Below, piece after piece: positions 14,625-24,357 of a stretch of DNA of 36,417 nt (position 1 is the stretch's first letter; every line of letters begins with the position of its first letter). The notes beneath the pieces are model-generated. The model was not told the DNA's origin. It saw only the letters and a list, made by a program, of their open reading frames with translations, and did not search any database. The translations under genes and the position numbers were made by a program. This stretch comes from Escherichia coli (GTDB lineage Bacteria > Pseudomonadota > Gammaproteobacteria > Enterobacterales > Enterobacteriaceae): positions 35,713-72,129 of the forward strand of contig NZ_JAATUR010000025.1 of the NCBI RefSeq assembly GCF_011881725.1. Direction: 5' to 3'.

Positions 14625-15158
14625 TTAAGACTGCAAGACGTCTGCAAGGCGCTCAAGACGACCGCGTACGCTGCCATCAATGACCATATCACCCGCTCGG
14701 ATGATAACGCCTGCCATTACAGACTTATCGATTTTGCAATTCAGCTTAACTTTGCGTGACAGACGTTTTTCCATCGCAGCAGAAATTTTCGCGAGCTGTT
14801 GTTCACTCAGCGCGGCAGCGGAAATGACGTCTACCTCAGCGGTAGCCTCACTCACAGCACGCAGGCGAATAAACTGCTCCAGAACATCCGGGAGCGCGTT
14901 AAGACGACCATTTTCAGCCATAACCCGAATCAGGTTCTGACCGTTTTCGTCCAGTTGCTCACCACAAACTGCGATAAACGACTCGGCGAGCGTTTCTGGC
15001 GCCAGCGCGCCAGAGAGAAGCTCTGCCATTTGTTCGTTTTTGGTTACCTCGGCGGCAAACGCCAGCATGTCCTGCCAGCGTTCTACACTTTGGTGTTCGA
15101 CGGCAAAGTCAAAAGCTGCTTTGGCGTAGGGGCGAGCTACCGTAATAAATTCAGACAT
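14625..15158 (-). CDS. atpH: F1 ATP synthase delta subunit
   Basis: Peripheral-stalk protein that fixes the b dimer to the top of F1. It is 177 aa, all-alpha at the N-terminus ([15 protein letters not shown]) with the conserved C-terminal segment [21 protein letters not shown]. It is 12 bp from atpA and 14 bp from atpF in the tightly packed operon. Confidence 0.98.
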   Translation of the reverse strand: MSEFITVARPYAKAAFDFAVEHQSVERWQDMLAFAAEVTKNEQMAELLSGALAPETLAESFIAVCGEQLDENGQNLIRVMAENGRLNALPDVLEQFIRLRAVSEATAEVDVISAAALSEQQLAKISAAMEKRLSRKVKLNCKIDKSVMAGVIIRAGDMVIDGSVRGRLERLADVLQS

Positions 15159-15172
15159 CAGCCCCTCCCTCC

Positions 15173-15643
15173 TTACAGTTCAGCGACAAGTTTATCCACG
15201 ATGTCGCTGTTAGCAGCTTCATCCACGGAACGTTCGATGATCTTCTCGGCGCCAGCAACAGCCAGGATAGCAACTTGCTTACGCAGCTCTTCACGGGCAC
15301 GTTTACGCTCGGCTTCAATTTCCGCCTGCGCCTGGGCCACGATTTTAGTACGTTCCTGCTCTGCTTCAGCTTTCGCTTCGTCCAGAATCTGCGAGCGGCG
15401 TTTGTTCGCCTGCTCGATGATTACCTGGGCTTCCGCTTTCGCTTTTTTCAGCTGGTCGGTCGCGCTGGCCTTTGCAAGGTCAAGGTCCTTATGTGCTCGT
15501 TCTGCGGAAGCAAGGCCGTCAGCAATTTCTTTTTGACGTTTTTCGATGGCTGCCATTAATGGCGGCCATACGTACTTCATGCAGAACAGAACGAACAGGA
15601 CAAACGCGATGGCCTGGCCGAGGATTGTTGCGTTAAGATTCAC
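15173..15643 (-). CDS. atpF: Fo ATP synthase subunit b
   Basis: Dimeric membrane-anchored stator stalk. It is 156 aa: one N-terminal membrane helix ([20 protein letters not shown]) followed by a long charged helix rich in Ala, Lys, Glu and Arg (residues about 30-140) that makes the right-handed coiled coil, ending in the delta-binding tail. Confidence 0.98.
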
Positions 15644-15687
15644 AGCACAATGCCTCTATTTAGTTAACGTTCTGATATTGCTCTTTA

Positions 15688-15973
<286 letters not shown>

Positions 15974-15990
15974 GTAGTAGTGTTGGTAAA

Positions 15991-17195
<1,205 letters not shown>

Positions 17196-17239
17196 CACGT
17201 TTTTCACTCCTGCTCCCTTCGAGGTATGCCGCGTGTCGT

Positions 17240-17268
17240 ATAAAACTTTCTTTAAGGCTTAGAGTCAA
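17240..17268 (-). promoter_or_regulatory. Main atp operon promoter (proposed)
   Basis: On the minus strand TTGACT (17263-17268), a 17-bp spacer and TTTTAT (17240-17245, flowing into ATACG) lie about 45 bp before the atpI start. This is the expected position of the major atpI promoter. Confidence 0.7.
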
Positions 17269-17286
17269 GCATCAAAAAGCGGTCAA

Positions 17287-17314
17287 ATTATACGGTGCGC
17301 CCCCGTGATTTCAA
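17287..17314 (-). promoter_or_regulatory. Second, upstream atp promoter candidate
   Basis: On the minus strand TTGAAA (17309-17314), a 16-bp spacer and a perfect TATAAT (17287-17292). It lies just upstream of the main promoter, so a transcript from it would also read the whole operon. Confidence 0.55.
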
Positions 17315-17680
17315 ACAATAAGTAGCCAAAAGGTGAATAAATGTTTAAATATTTTTCCAGTGAATACAATTGCGACTTTTCTGCTAACCATGATCGATCA
17401 TGAAAAACTGTAAATAACGCGTAAACACTAGTGGTAAAGCGTGCTTCAGATCACATATCGAGTATGTTCACTCGTAGCATATTTATTTACTTGGCAAATG
17501 ATGCCTTTGCAAACTTCTGATATTTCAGACGAAAAACAGACACTGTTTTAATAAATGACATTTACATAACAAAAACCACCCATTGACATTTTTAATAATA
17601 TTTTAACAGCCAATTATGATTCTTAGCGCCGATTTTTAGCAGCCTGATATTTTCACTAATGACTTATTTTCTGCTTACCA
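17315..17680. other. AT-rich non-coding spacer between atp promoters and rsmG terminator
   Basis: About 366 bp with no convincing gene. It is clearly AT-rich, with runs such as ATTTAAATATTTTT-like and TTTTAATAATATTTTAAC-like tracts. It holds a perfect 14-bp palindrome CATGATCGATCATG (17389-17402) with two overlapping Dam sites, and a short CGAGT/ACTCG hairpin (17459-17474). Function unknown. Confidence 0.6.
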
Positions 17681-17724
17681 AAAAAAGCCACGTTACTTCG
17701 TTGATGCAAAAGAGTGAACGTGGC
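17681..17724 (-). terminator. Probable terminator after rsmG
   Basis: On the minus strand GCCACGTT and AACGTGGC form an 8-bp stem followed by TTTTTT. The loop is long (about 22 nt) but the T tail is clear. It lies about 90 bp after the rsmG stop. A second weaker AACCAG/CTGGTT pairing sits between it and rsmG. Confidence 0.75.
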
Positions 17725-17811
17725 GTTAAATGTAACCAGTTTTATCAGTAGAAAACCTGGTTGTTGTTAACAGTCTAACTGGTCAATTTTTTATGATTTT
17801 TTTGATAAAAA

Positions 17812-18435
17812 TTAAATTTTATTTGCTTTAATAACCACCAGATGACGTTCGCCATCCAGAGCTGGAACCAGAAGTTTAACCACTGATTCGACCTGATATT
17901 CTTCAGACAACAAGGCAATTTCATCTTCCGGCATCTGGCCTTTCAGCGCATAGAAACGGCCTTGCTCACCAGGAAGATGGTGGCACCAGCTCACCATATC
18001 GTTCAGAGAGGCAAAAGCACGGCTAATTACGCCATCAAATGGCGGCTCTGACGGAAACTCTTCTACCCTGCTTTGTACTGGCTCAACGTTTTCCAGTTTC
18101 AACTCATGTTGCACCTGACGCAGGAAACGTACGCGTTTACCGAGGCTATCCAGTAGTGTGAAATGGGATTCAGGACGCACGATAGAGAGAGGAATGCCGG
18201 GCAATCCTGGTCCAGTACCGACATCGATAAACCGTTCACCCCGCAGATACGGCGCCACGACAATGCTGTCGAGAATATGGCGTACCAGCATTTCGTTAGG
18301 ATCGCGGACCGAGGTCAGGTTGTACGCTTTGTTCCATTTATGCAGCATATTCACGTAGGCAATAAGCTGATTTTTCTGGTGATCGGTAAGCGAAATTCCT
18401 GCGTCTTTCAGCAGTGAGGAGAGTTTATTGAGCAC
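17812..18435 (-). CDS. rsmG: 16S rRNA m7G527 methyltransferase RsmG (GidB)
   Basis: Methylates N7 of G527 in 16S rRNA using SAM; loss gives low-level streptomycin resistance. It is 207 aa with the class I methyltransferase fold; the SAM-binding motif [10 protein letters not shown] is at residues 71-80 and the region [11 protein letters not shown] is conserved in the family. It is the second gene after mnmG, 62 bp downstream, with a strong hairpin in the gap. Confidence 0.97.
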   Translation of the reverse strand: MLNKLSSLLKDAGISLTDHQKNQLIAYVNMLHKWNKAYNLTSVRDPNEMLVRHILDSIVVAPYLRGERFIDVGTGPGLPGIPLSIVRPESHFTLLDSLGKRVRFLRQVQHELKLENVEPVQSRVEEFPSEPPFDGVISRAFASLNDMVSWCHHLPGEQGRFYALKGQMPEDEIALLSEEYQVESVVKLLVPALDGERHLVVIKANKI

Positions 18436-18464
18436 GGTGATTACCTGTTCTTGATGCGTTGCCC

Positions 18465-18482
18465 GGTAAGCGGGTGCTTACC
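18465..18482. repeat. Perfect hairpin between mnmG and rsmG
   Basis: GGTAAGC and GCTTACC form a perfect 7-bp stem around a GGGT loop. No T tract follows on the minus strand, so it looks like an mRNA processing or stability element inside the mnmG-rsmG transcript rather than a terminator. Confidence 0.6.
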
Positions 18483-18497
18483 AGGCATTTTAATGCG

Positions 18498-20387
18498 TTA
18501 TGCGCTACGACGCAGCATACCCTGTTTTTTCAGCCACACCAGCAGAATGGAGATGGCCGCAGGCGTGACGCCAGAAATACGCGAAGCCTGACCGATAGAG
18601 GCCGGTTTGTGATCGTTAAGTTTGGCGATCACTTCGTTAGAAAGACCGGATACCTGGCGATAATCCAACGTCGCTGGTAGCAGGGTGTTCTCGTTACGCT
18701 GCTGCTTTTCGATCTCATCTTGCTGGCGCGCGATATAACCTTCGTATTTAACCTGAATCTCAACCTGTTCCGCCGCCTGTTCGTCGGTCAACGCTGGGGC
18801 AAACGGCGTCAGCGAGGTTAATTTTTCATAGGTCATTTCCGGGCGACGCAGCAAATCTTCACCACTGGCTTCACGTGAAAGCGGCGTAGTCAGGTGAGCA
18901 TTCACTTCGGCTGCAGCTTCCGCTAACGGTGTTACCCACGTTGATTTAAGACGCTGACGTTCACGCTCGATGTTCTCAAGCTTATCGTTAAAGCGCGCCC
19001 AACGTTCGTCATCCACCAGACCCAGTTCACGACCGATTTCGGTTAGACGGAGATCTGCGTTATCTTCGCGCAGCATCAGACGATACTCTGCGCGCGAGGT
19101 AAACATACGGTACGGTTCTTTGGTACCCAGCGTGCAAAGATCGTCCACCAGTACGCCGAGATATGCCTGGGAACGCGCCGGTGCCCAGCCTTCTTTGTCA
19201 GCAGACAGGCGAGCAGCGTTAAGGCCAGCCAGCAAACCTTGCGCAGCAGCTTCTTCGTAACCGGTAGTGCCGTTAATCTGCCCGGCAAAGAACAGCCCCT
19301 GGATAAACTTGCTCTCCAGCGTTGGTTTCAGGTCGCGCGGATCGAAGAAATCATACTCAATGGCATAACCCGGACGCACAATCTTCGCGTTTTCCATTCC
19401 CTGCATTGAGCGGACGATTTGCATCTGCACATCGAACGGCAGGCTGGTGGAGATGCCGTTCGGATAAATTTCGTTCGACGTCAGCCCTTCTGGTTCAAGG
19501 AAGATCTGATGCTGATTTCTGTCGGCGAAGCGCATGACTTTGTCTTCGATCGACGGGCAGTAACGTGGGCCAACACCTTCGATCACCCCTGCGTACATTG
19601 GACTGCGATCAAGGTTACTGCGGATCACGTCATGGGTTTTCTCGTTGGTATGGGTGATATAACAAGGCACCTGCTGGGGATGCTGAGCTGCGTTGCCCAT
19701 GAACGAGAACACTGGCATTGGGTTATCGCCATGCTGCTGCGCCAGAACACTGAAGTCGATGGTACGCGCATCAATGCGTGGCGGAGTACCGGTTTTCAAA
19801 CGACCAACGCGTAGTGGCAATTCACGCAAACGGCGTGAGAGCGGAATGGACGGCGGATCACCAGCACGACCACCGCTGTAGTTATCCAGACCGATATGAA
19901 TTTTACCGTCAAGGAAAGTCCCGACGGTGAGCACGACGGCTTTAGCACGGAACTTCAGCCCCATCTGGGTTACTGCGCCAACGACGCGATCGTTTTCGAC
20001 AATAAGATCTTCAACCGCCTGCTGGAAGATCATCAGGTTCGGTTGATTCTCCAGCGCTGTACGTACTGCCTGACGATAGAGTACGCGATCCGCCTGGGCT
20101 CGGGTAGCGCGGACGGCTGGGCCTTTGCTGGCGTTTAGTATCCTAAACTGGATACCAGCCTGATCGATCGCTTTCGCCATCAGACCGCCGAGTGCATCCA
20201 CTTCTTTTACCAGATGTCCCTTCCCAATACCGCCGATCGCCGGGTTGCAGCTCATCTGCCCCAACGTGTCGATATTGTGTGTCAAAAGCAGAGTCTGTTG
20301 ACCCATACGCGCCGCGGCCATCGCGGCCTCAGTGCCTGCATGACCCCCGCCAATAATGATGACGTCAAAAGGATCTGGATAAAACAT
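18498..20387 (-). CDS. mnmG: tRNA uridine-5-carboxymethylaminomethyl modification enzyme MnmG (GidA)
   Basis: FAD protein that, with MnmE, installs the cmnm5 group on wobble U34 of several tRNAs. It is 629 aa. The dinucleotide-binding motif is [12 protein letters not shown] (residues 11-22), followed by the family signatures [20 protein letters not shown] and the [19 protein letters not shown] stretch (here [18 protein letters not shown]). The C-terminal MnmE/tRNA-binding helical domain ends GMLRRSA. Transcribed away from oriC; transcription from its promoter is known to affect origin opening. Confidence 0.98.
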   Translation of the reverse strand: MFYPDPFDVIIIGGGHAGTEAAMAAARMGQQTLLLTHNIDTLGQMSCNPAIGGIGKGHLVKEVDALGGLMAKAIDQAGIQFRILNASKGPAVRATRAQADRVLYRQAVRTALENQPNLMIFQQAVEDLIVENDRVVGAVTQMGLKFRAKAVVLTVGTFLDGKIHIGLDNYSGGRAGDPPSIPLSRRLRELPLRVGRLKTGTPPRIDARTIDFSVLAQQHGDNPMPVFSFMGNAAQHPQQVPCYITHTNEKTHDVIRSNLDRSPMYAGVIEGVGPRYCPSIEDKVMRFADRNQHQIFLEPEGLTSNEIYPNGISTSLPFDVQMQIVRSMQGMENAKIVRPGYAIEYDFFDPRDLKPTLESKFIQGLFFAGQINGTTGYEEAAAQGLLAGLNAARLSADKEGWAPARSQAYLGVLVDDLCTLGTKEPYRMFTSRAEYRLMLREDNADLRLTEIGRELGLVDDERWARFNDKLENIERERQRLKSTWVTPLAEAAAEVNAHLTTPLSREASGEDLLRRPEMTYEKLTSLTPFAPALTDEQAAEQVEIQVKYEGYIARQQDEIEKQQRNENTLLPATLDYRQVSGLSNEVIAKLNDHKPASIGQASRISGVTPAAISILLVWLKKQGMLRRSA

Positions 20388-20440
20388 GGTGATTGCCTCG
20401 CATAACGCGGTATGAAAATGGATTGAAGCCCGGGCCGTGG

Positions 20441-20469
20441 ATTCTACTCAACTTTGTTGGCTTGAGAAA
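20441..20469 (-). promoter_or_regulatory. Candidate mnmG promoter at the oriC edge
   Basis: TAGAAT (20441-20446, minus strand) is a good -10. The -35 is weak (TTTCTC at 17-bp spacing). It lies about 55 bp before the mnmG ATG and next to the left end of oriC. The known gidA promoter lies here, but the exact elements are my reading. Confidence 0.5.
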
Positions 20470-20471
20470 GA

Positions 20472-20762
20472 CCCGGGATCCTGGGTATTAAAAAGAAGAT
20501 CTATTTATTTAGAGATCTGTTCTATTGTGATCTCTTATTAGGATCGCGCTACCCTGTGGATAACAAGGATCCAGCTTTTAAGATCAACAACCTGGAAAGG
20601 ATCATTAGCTGTGAATGATCGGTGATCCTGGACCGTATAAGCTGGGATCAGAATGAGGGGTTATACACAACTCAAAAACTGAACAACAGTTGTTCTTTGG
20701 ATAACTACCGGTTGATCCAAGCTTCCTACCAGAGTTATCCACAGTAGATCGCACGATCTGTA
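20472..20762. other. oriC: Chromosomal replication origin oriC
   Basis: Initiation site for bidirectional replication. The duplex-unwinding region has three 13-mers: GATCTATTTATTT (20498-20510), GATCTGTTCTATT (20514-20526) and GATCTCTTATTAG (20529-20541). DnaA boxes follow: R1 TGTGGATAA (20555-20563), M/R5 TGTGAATGA (20610-20618), R2 TTATACACA (20661-20669), R3 TTTGGATAA (20696-20704) and R4 TTATCCACA (20735-20743). An IHF-like site is near 20582-20594 and the FIS-binding area lies between R2 and R3. I count 14 GATC sites from 20477 to the end, matching SeqA/Dam control. A few spacer bases differ from K-12 as I remember it; no box is altered. Confidence 0.98.
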
Positions 20763-20765
20763 TAC

Positions 20766-21209
20766 TTATTTGAGTAAATTAATCCACGATCCCAGCCATT
20801 CTTCTGCCGGATCTTCCGGAATGTCATGATCAAGGATGTTGATCTTCAGTGTTTCGCCAATCTGTTTTGCACCGGAATTTTTGAGTTCAGCCTCGAGTTT
20901 ATCGATGGCCCCACAAAAGGTGTCGTATTCACGACTGCCAATACCGATTGCGCCAAAGCGTATCGCAGAAAAATCGGGCTTTTGTTCCTGCAATGCTTCA
21001 TAGAAAGGAGATAGGTTGTCCGGAATGTCTCCGGCACCGTGGGTGGAGCTGATAACCAGCCAGATCCCAGAGGCAGATAAATCTTCTAACAGCGGACCAT
21101 GCAGCGTTTCGGTGGTAAAACCCGCCTCTTCCAGCTTTTCAGCCAGGTGTTCTGCTACATATTCGGCACCGCCGAGGGTGCTGCCACTGATAAGAGTGAT
21201 ATCTGCCAT
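20766..21209 (-). CDS. mioC: Flavodoxin-like protein MioC
   Basis: FMN-binding flavodoxin-like electron carrier linked to biotin synthase activity in vitro. It is 147 aa. The FMN phosphate loop is SGSTLGGAEYVAE (residues about 8-20) and the second flavin loop is VISSTHGAGDIPDN. It is transcribed towards and into oriC; the stop codon is only 22 bp beyond DnaA box R4. Confidence 0.96.
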   Translation of the reverse strand: MADITLISGSTLGGAEYVAEHLAEKLEEAGFTTETLHGPLLEDLSASGIWLVISSTHGAGDIPDNLSPFYEALQEQKPDFSAIRFGAIGIGSREYDTFCGAIDKLEAELKNSGAKQIGETLKINILDHDIPEDPAEEWLGSWINLLK

Positions 21210-21237
21210 AAACCGCCACCTTTATTAAGAGTGGCGT

Positions 21238-21277
21238 ATTGTACGCTGTGAACGCGCTGGGATCTACCTGTGGAAAA
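21238..21277 (-). promoter_or_regulatory. mioC promoter with DnaA box
   Basis: TACAAT (21238-21243, minus strand) is a good -10, and a DnaA box TTTTCCACA (21269-21277) lies just upstream of the expected -35. This matches the known DnaA-repressed, stringently controlled mioC promoter whose transcripts enter oriC. A CGCCAC/GTGGCG hairpin (21214-21236) sits in the leader. Confidence 0.8.
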
Positions 21278-21298
21278 GTATGGGATTAAAAAAAACGA

Positions 21299-21757
21299 TT
21301 ATGGCTTGATGGCACGCATAATCGGGTTCTGCAGGACGATCAATGTCTCAGTGGACTGAATTTCATCAATTGTTTGGATCTTGTTGATAAGTACATGCTG
21401 GAGGGCGTCGATCGAACGGCACATTACTTTAATAAAGATACTGTAGTGGCCGGTTGTGTAATAGGCTTCGGTGACTTCGTCGAGACTTTCCAGCTTTGCC
21501 AGCGCGGAAGGATAGTCTTTGGCGCTCTTCAGAATAATGCCGATAAAGCAGCCTACGTCATAACCGAGTTGTTTCGGGCTGACGTCGATGCGTGCCCCAG
21601 TGATGATCCCCGCCTGCTTCATTTTCTCTACACGAACGTGAATTGTCCCCGGACTGACGCCAAATTGTTTCGCCAGTTCGGCGTAAGCTGTGCGTGCATT
21701 GCCCATCAACGCTTCCAGGATGCCACGGTCCAGATTGTCGATCAGATAATTTTCCAT
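21299..21757 (-). CDS. asnC: AsnC, Lrp-family regulator of asnA
   Basis: Activates asnA when asparagine is low and represses its own gene. It is 152 aa. The N-terminal winged-helix region is LIDNLDRGILEALMGNARTAYAELAKQFGVSPGTIHVRVEKM; the C-terminal half is the RAM/AsnC ligand-binding domain (GCFIGIILKSAKDY to ILVLQNPIM). It is divergent from asnA across a 151-bp spacer, the usual arrangement. Transcription may continue into mioC. Confidence 0.97.
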   Translation of the reverse strand: MENYLIDNLDRGILEALMGNARTAYAELAKQFGVSPGTIHVRVEKMKQAGIITGARIDVSPKQLGYDVGCFIGIILKSAKDYPSALAKLESLDEVTEAYYTTGHYSIFIKVMCRSIDALQHVLINKIQTIDEIQSTETLIVLQNPIMRAIKP

Positions 21758-21790
21758 AGGATTTTCTTATGTGTATTGATGATTCACTCT

Positions 21791-21818
21791 ATTTTAGCTT
21801 TATTTTTTAATGAATCAA
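21791..21818 (-). promoter_or_regulatory. asnC promoter
   Basis: On the minus strand TTGATT (21813-21818), a 16-bp spacer and TAAAAT (21791-21796), 34 bp before the asnC ATG. The asnA promoter must lie in the rest of the same AT-rich spacer, but I cannot place it firmly. Confidence 0.65.
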
Positions 21819-21908
21819 AACTGAGTTAGGCTTTTTATTGAATGAATATTGCATGCGTGCCGGTTTTTGTTGCTTAATCATAATCAACAGGACGCAGGAG
21901 TATAAAAA

Positions 21909-22901
21909 ATGAAAACCGCTTACATTGCCAAACAACGTCAAATTAGCTTCGTGAAATCTCACTTTTCTCGTCAACTGGAAGAACGCTTAGGGCTGATCGA
22001 AGTCCAGGCGCCTATTCTTAGCCGTGTGGGGGATGGCACGCAGGATAACTTGTCGGGCTGTGAAAAAGCGGTACAGGTAAAAGTGAAAGCTCTGCCTGAC
22101 GCCCAGTTCGAAGTGGTTCATTCACTGGCGAAGTGGAAACGTCAGACCTTAGGGCAACACGACTTCAGCGCGGGCGAAGGGCTGTACACGCACATGAAAG
22201 CCCTTCGCCCCGATGAAGACCGTCTTTCCCCGCTGCACTCGGTCTATGTTGACCAGTGGGACTGGGAACGCGTAATGGGCGACGGTGAGCGTCAATTCTC
22301 CACTCTGAAAAGCACAGTAGAGGCGATCTGGGCGGGAATTAAAGCAACCGAAGCTGCGGTTAGCGAAGAGTTTGGCCTGGCACCGTTCCTGCCGGATCAG
22401 ATCCACTTCGTACACAGCCAGGAATTACTGTCTCGTTATCCCGATCTCGACGCCAAAGGGCGTGAGCGGGCGATTGCGAAAGAACTTGGCGCGGTTTTCC
22501 TTGTCGGGATTGGCGGCAAGCTGAGCGATGGTCATCGTCACGACGTGCGCGCACCGGATTATGATGACTGGAGCACCCCGTCAGAACTGGGCCATGCGGG
22601 GCTGAACGGCGATATTCTGGTGTGGAACCCGGTACTGGAAGATGCGTTTGAGCTTTCTTCCATGGGGATCCGCGTGGATGCCGACACGCTGAAGCATCAG
22701 CTGGCGCTGACCGGTGATGAAGATCGTCTGCAACTGGAGTGGCACCAGGCGCTGCTGCGTGGTGAAATGCCGCAAACTATCGGCGGCGGTATCGGTCAGT
22801 CTCGTTTGACTATGCTGCTGCTGCAACTGCCACATATCGGTCAGGTTCAGTGTGGTGTATGGCCTGCAGTTGTTCGTGAGAGCGTCCCTTCTCTTTTGTA
22901 A
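21909..22901 (+). CDS. asnA: Aspartate--ammonia ligase (asparagine synthetase A)
   Basis: Makes asparagine from aspartate, ammonia and ATP in the cytosol. It is 330 aa, structurally related to class II aminoacyl-tRNA synthetases. Recognisable family stretches are [20 protein letters not shown] near the N-terminus, [13 protein letters not shown], and the C-terminal [14 protein letters not shown] (class II motif 3-like). The ATG follows CAGGAGTATAAAA. The stop is only 4 bp from the stop of the convergent viaA. Confidence 0.98.
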   Translation: MKTAYIAKQRQISFVKSHFSRQLEERLGLIEVQAPILSRVGDGTQDNLSGCEKAVQVKVKALPDAQFEVVHSLAKWKRQTLGQHDFSAGEGLYTHMKALRPDEDRLSPLHSVYVDQWDWERVMGDGERQFSTLKSTVEAIWAGIKATEAAVSEEFGLAPFLPDQIHFVHSQELLSRYPDLDAKGRERAIAKELGAVFLVGIGGKLSDGHRHDVRAPDYDDWSTPSELGHAGLNGDILVWNPVLEDAFELSSMGIRVDADTLKHQLALTGDEDRLQLEWHQALLRGEMPQTIGGGIGQSRLTMLLLQLPHIGQVQCGVWPAVVRESVPSLL

Positions 22902-22905
22902 TAAT

Positions 22906-24357
22906 TTATCGCCGCCAGCGTCTGAGCAGGCGGCTTCGCATCCCGGTATCAAAGCGCCAGATATGATCGAAAATGCGCATGATACCGGGTTTTCCGTGTG
23001 CCGACATCGCCACAGCATGAAAGCGATGCTGATGTACCCTCTGCAACTCTTTCACTTTACTCGTCACGTCGTCAGGCAACCTCTGGGCGATAAAATCAGA
23101 AATCACCACCGCATCGGCGTCAAACCATTCCCGGCTTTGCAAGCGTTCCATAATGGCGCGAAAACAACTGGCAAGATCGGTGCCGCCACGAAACTGCTGG
23201 CTTAAAAAACGGATCGCCTGTTCGATACCTTGTGGGCCTGAAAGCTCATAACGGACAATCTCGGTGGAAAATAACATAATAAAGCAGCGACGATTTTCAG
23301 CGAGGGCAATGCGCATCAATGCCAGGCAGAACGCTTTCGCACACTGTTCATTAAAGCCGCCCATTGAACCGGAAGTATCCACGCAGACAATAAACGGTCC
23401 GCGCGGCTGTTCATCGTAATCTTTATGCACCACCGGGCGTTCGAGCACTTTTTCACGCCACGATTCACCGTGAAGGCGATAGGTGAGCAACTGTTTTTCC
23501 ACCAGCCGACGATAAAATTCATATTCCAGTTCAGTGATGCCCAGTGTCGCCAGTTCCGGTGGAAGGAGACGTAAAATATCATCGCTTTGTTGCAGGCCAT
23601 CAACCTGCTCAGGAACGGTTGACGGTTCGCGCACCATGGTGCGGAAGGTTTCCATCTGCGCATCGTTGCGCGGTATCGATTTGGCTTCTCGGGAACGCCC
23701 CAACTGTTCCGCCAGGCGTTTCAGTTCTGGCTGTTCGTTAAGAAATTCACCGTATTTCACAATCAACTGATAGTCGCCGCGTTTAAGTTGACCTGCGCTC
23801 ATATCCCACAGACGACCGGCTGCGGTATTGTTATCTGCCAGAACCGGTTCAAGCTGCCCGCTTAGCGTCATGCGTTCCTGAACTTCACTCAACAGTTGTT
23901 CGCGTTCGTCTTCTAAGAGCTGCTGATTTAACGTCGTTGCTTGCACGATAAGGCTTAAGCGCCAACGCTGAAGAAAAAGTGTGTGTAATGCCGGTGTGAT
24001 CGTGCTGTTGGCATCAACCAACTGCCGGGCTTGTTCAGCCCACGGGGAATTCAGATGATGCAGTAAGTCCAGGATCTGCGGCAGCTGCACAATAAACTGC
24101 GGCGTGGAGAGGAGCTGGCTTTGCTGATAGCACATGACCTCTTCGGTGAGTTCCGGCGGAACTCGGGCATCTTTCAACCGGCTACGCAGTGCCTCACGCC
24201 AGCGAGGAACGTCATCAGTGATTGCTGCCTTAAGTCGTGGGAATTTTTCAAAGAAGACCGCCAGCTGCGGTGAGGCCAACAGCGCGATGAGCATCTCTTC
24301 GATCAACCCCTCTTCGCTGACAGCCAGCATTACATTAAGCGTATCCAGCGTTAGCAT
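22906..24357 (-). CDS. viaA: VWA-domain protein ViaA (YieM), RavA partner
   Basis: Stimulates the RavA ATPase; the pair has been linked to the inducible lysine decarboxylase, respiratory complexes and aminoglycoside sensitivity. It is 483 aa. The N-terminal half is alpha-helical and charged. The C-terminal von Willebrand A domain starts near residue 320 with the metal site motif [10 protein letters not shown] (DxSxS at 327-331), and [15 protein letters not shown] supplies a later metal-site aspartate. The ATG overlaps the ravA stop by 7 nt (ATGCTAA), so translation is coupled. Confidence 0.95.
   Translation of the reverse strand: MLTLDTLNVMLAVSEEGLIEEMLIALLASPQLAVFFEKFPRLKAAITDDVPRWREALRSRLKDARVPPELTEEVMCYQQSQLLSTPQFIVQLPQILDLLHHLNSPWAEQARQLVDANSTITPALHTLFLQRWRLSLIVQATTLNQQLLEDEREQLLSEVQERMTLSGQLEPVLADNNTAAGRLWDMSAGQLKRGDYQLIVKYGEFLNEQPELKRLAEQLGRSREAKSIPRNDAQMETFRTMVREPSTVPEQVDGLQQSDDILRLLPPELATLGITELEYEFYRRLVEKQLLTYRLHGESWREKVLERPVVHKDYDEQPRGPFIVCVDTSGSMGGFNEQCAKAFCLALMRIALAENRRCFIMLFSTEIVRYELSGPQGIEQAIRFLSQQFRGGTDLASCFRAIMERLQSREWFDADAVVISDFIAQRLPDDVTSKVKELQRVHQHRFHAVAMSAHGKPGIMRIFDHIWRFDTGMRSRLLRRWRR

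Noticed and set aside
13080..14759. 559-residue open frame on the plus strand opposite atpA
   Set aside because: It is antisense to a highly conserved, highly expressed gene whose codon bias suppresses stops in this frame. It has no ribosome site or recognisable domain and spills past the atpA start into atpH.
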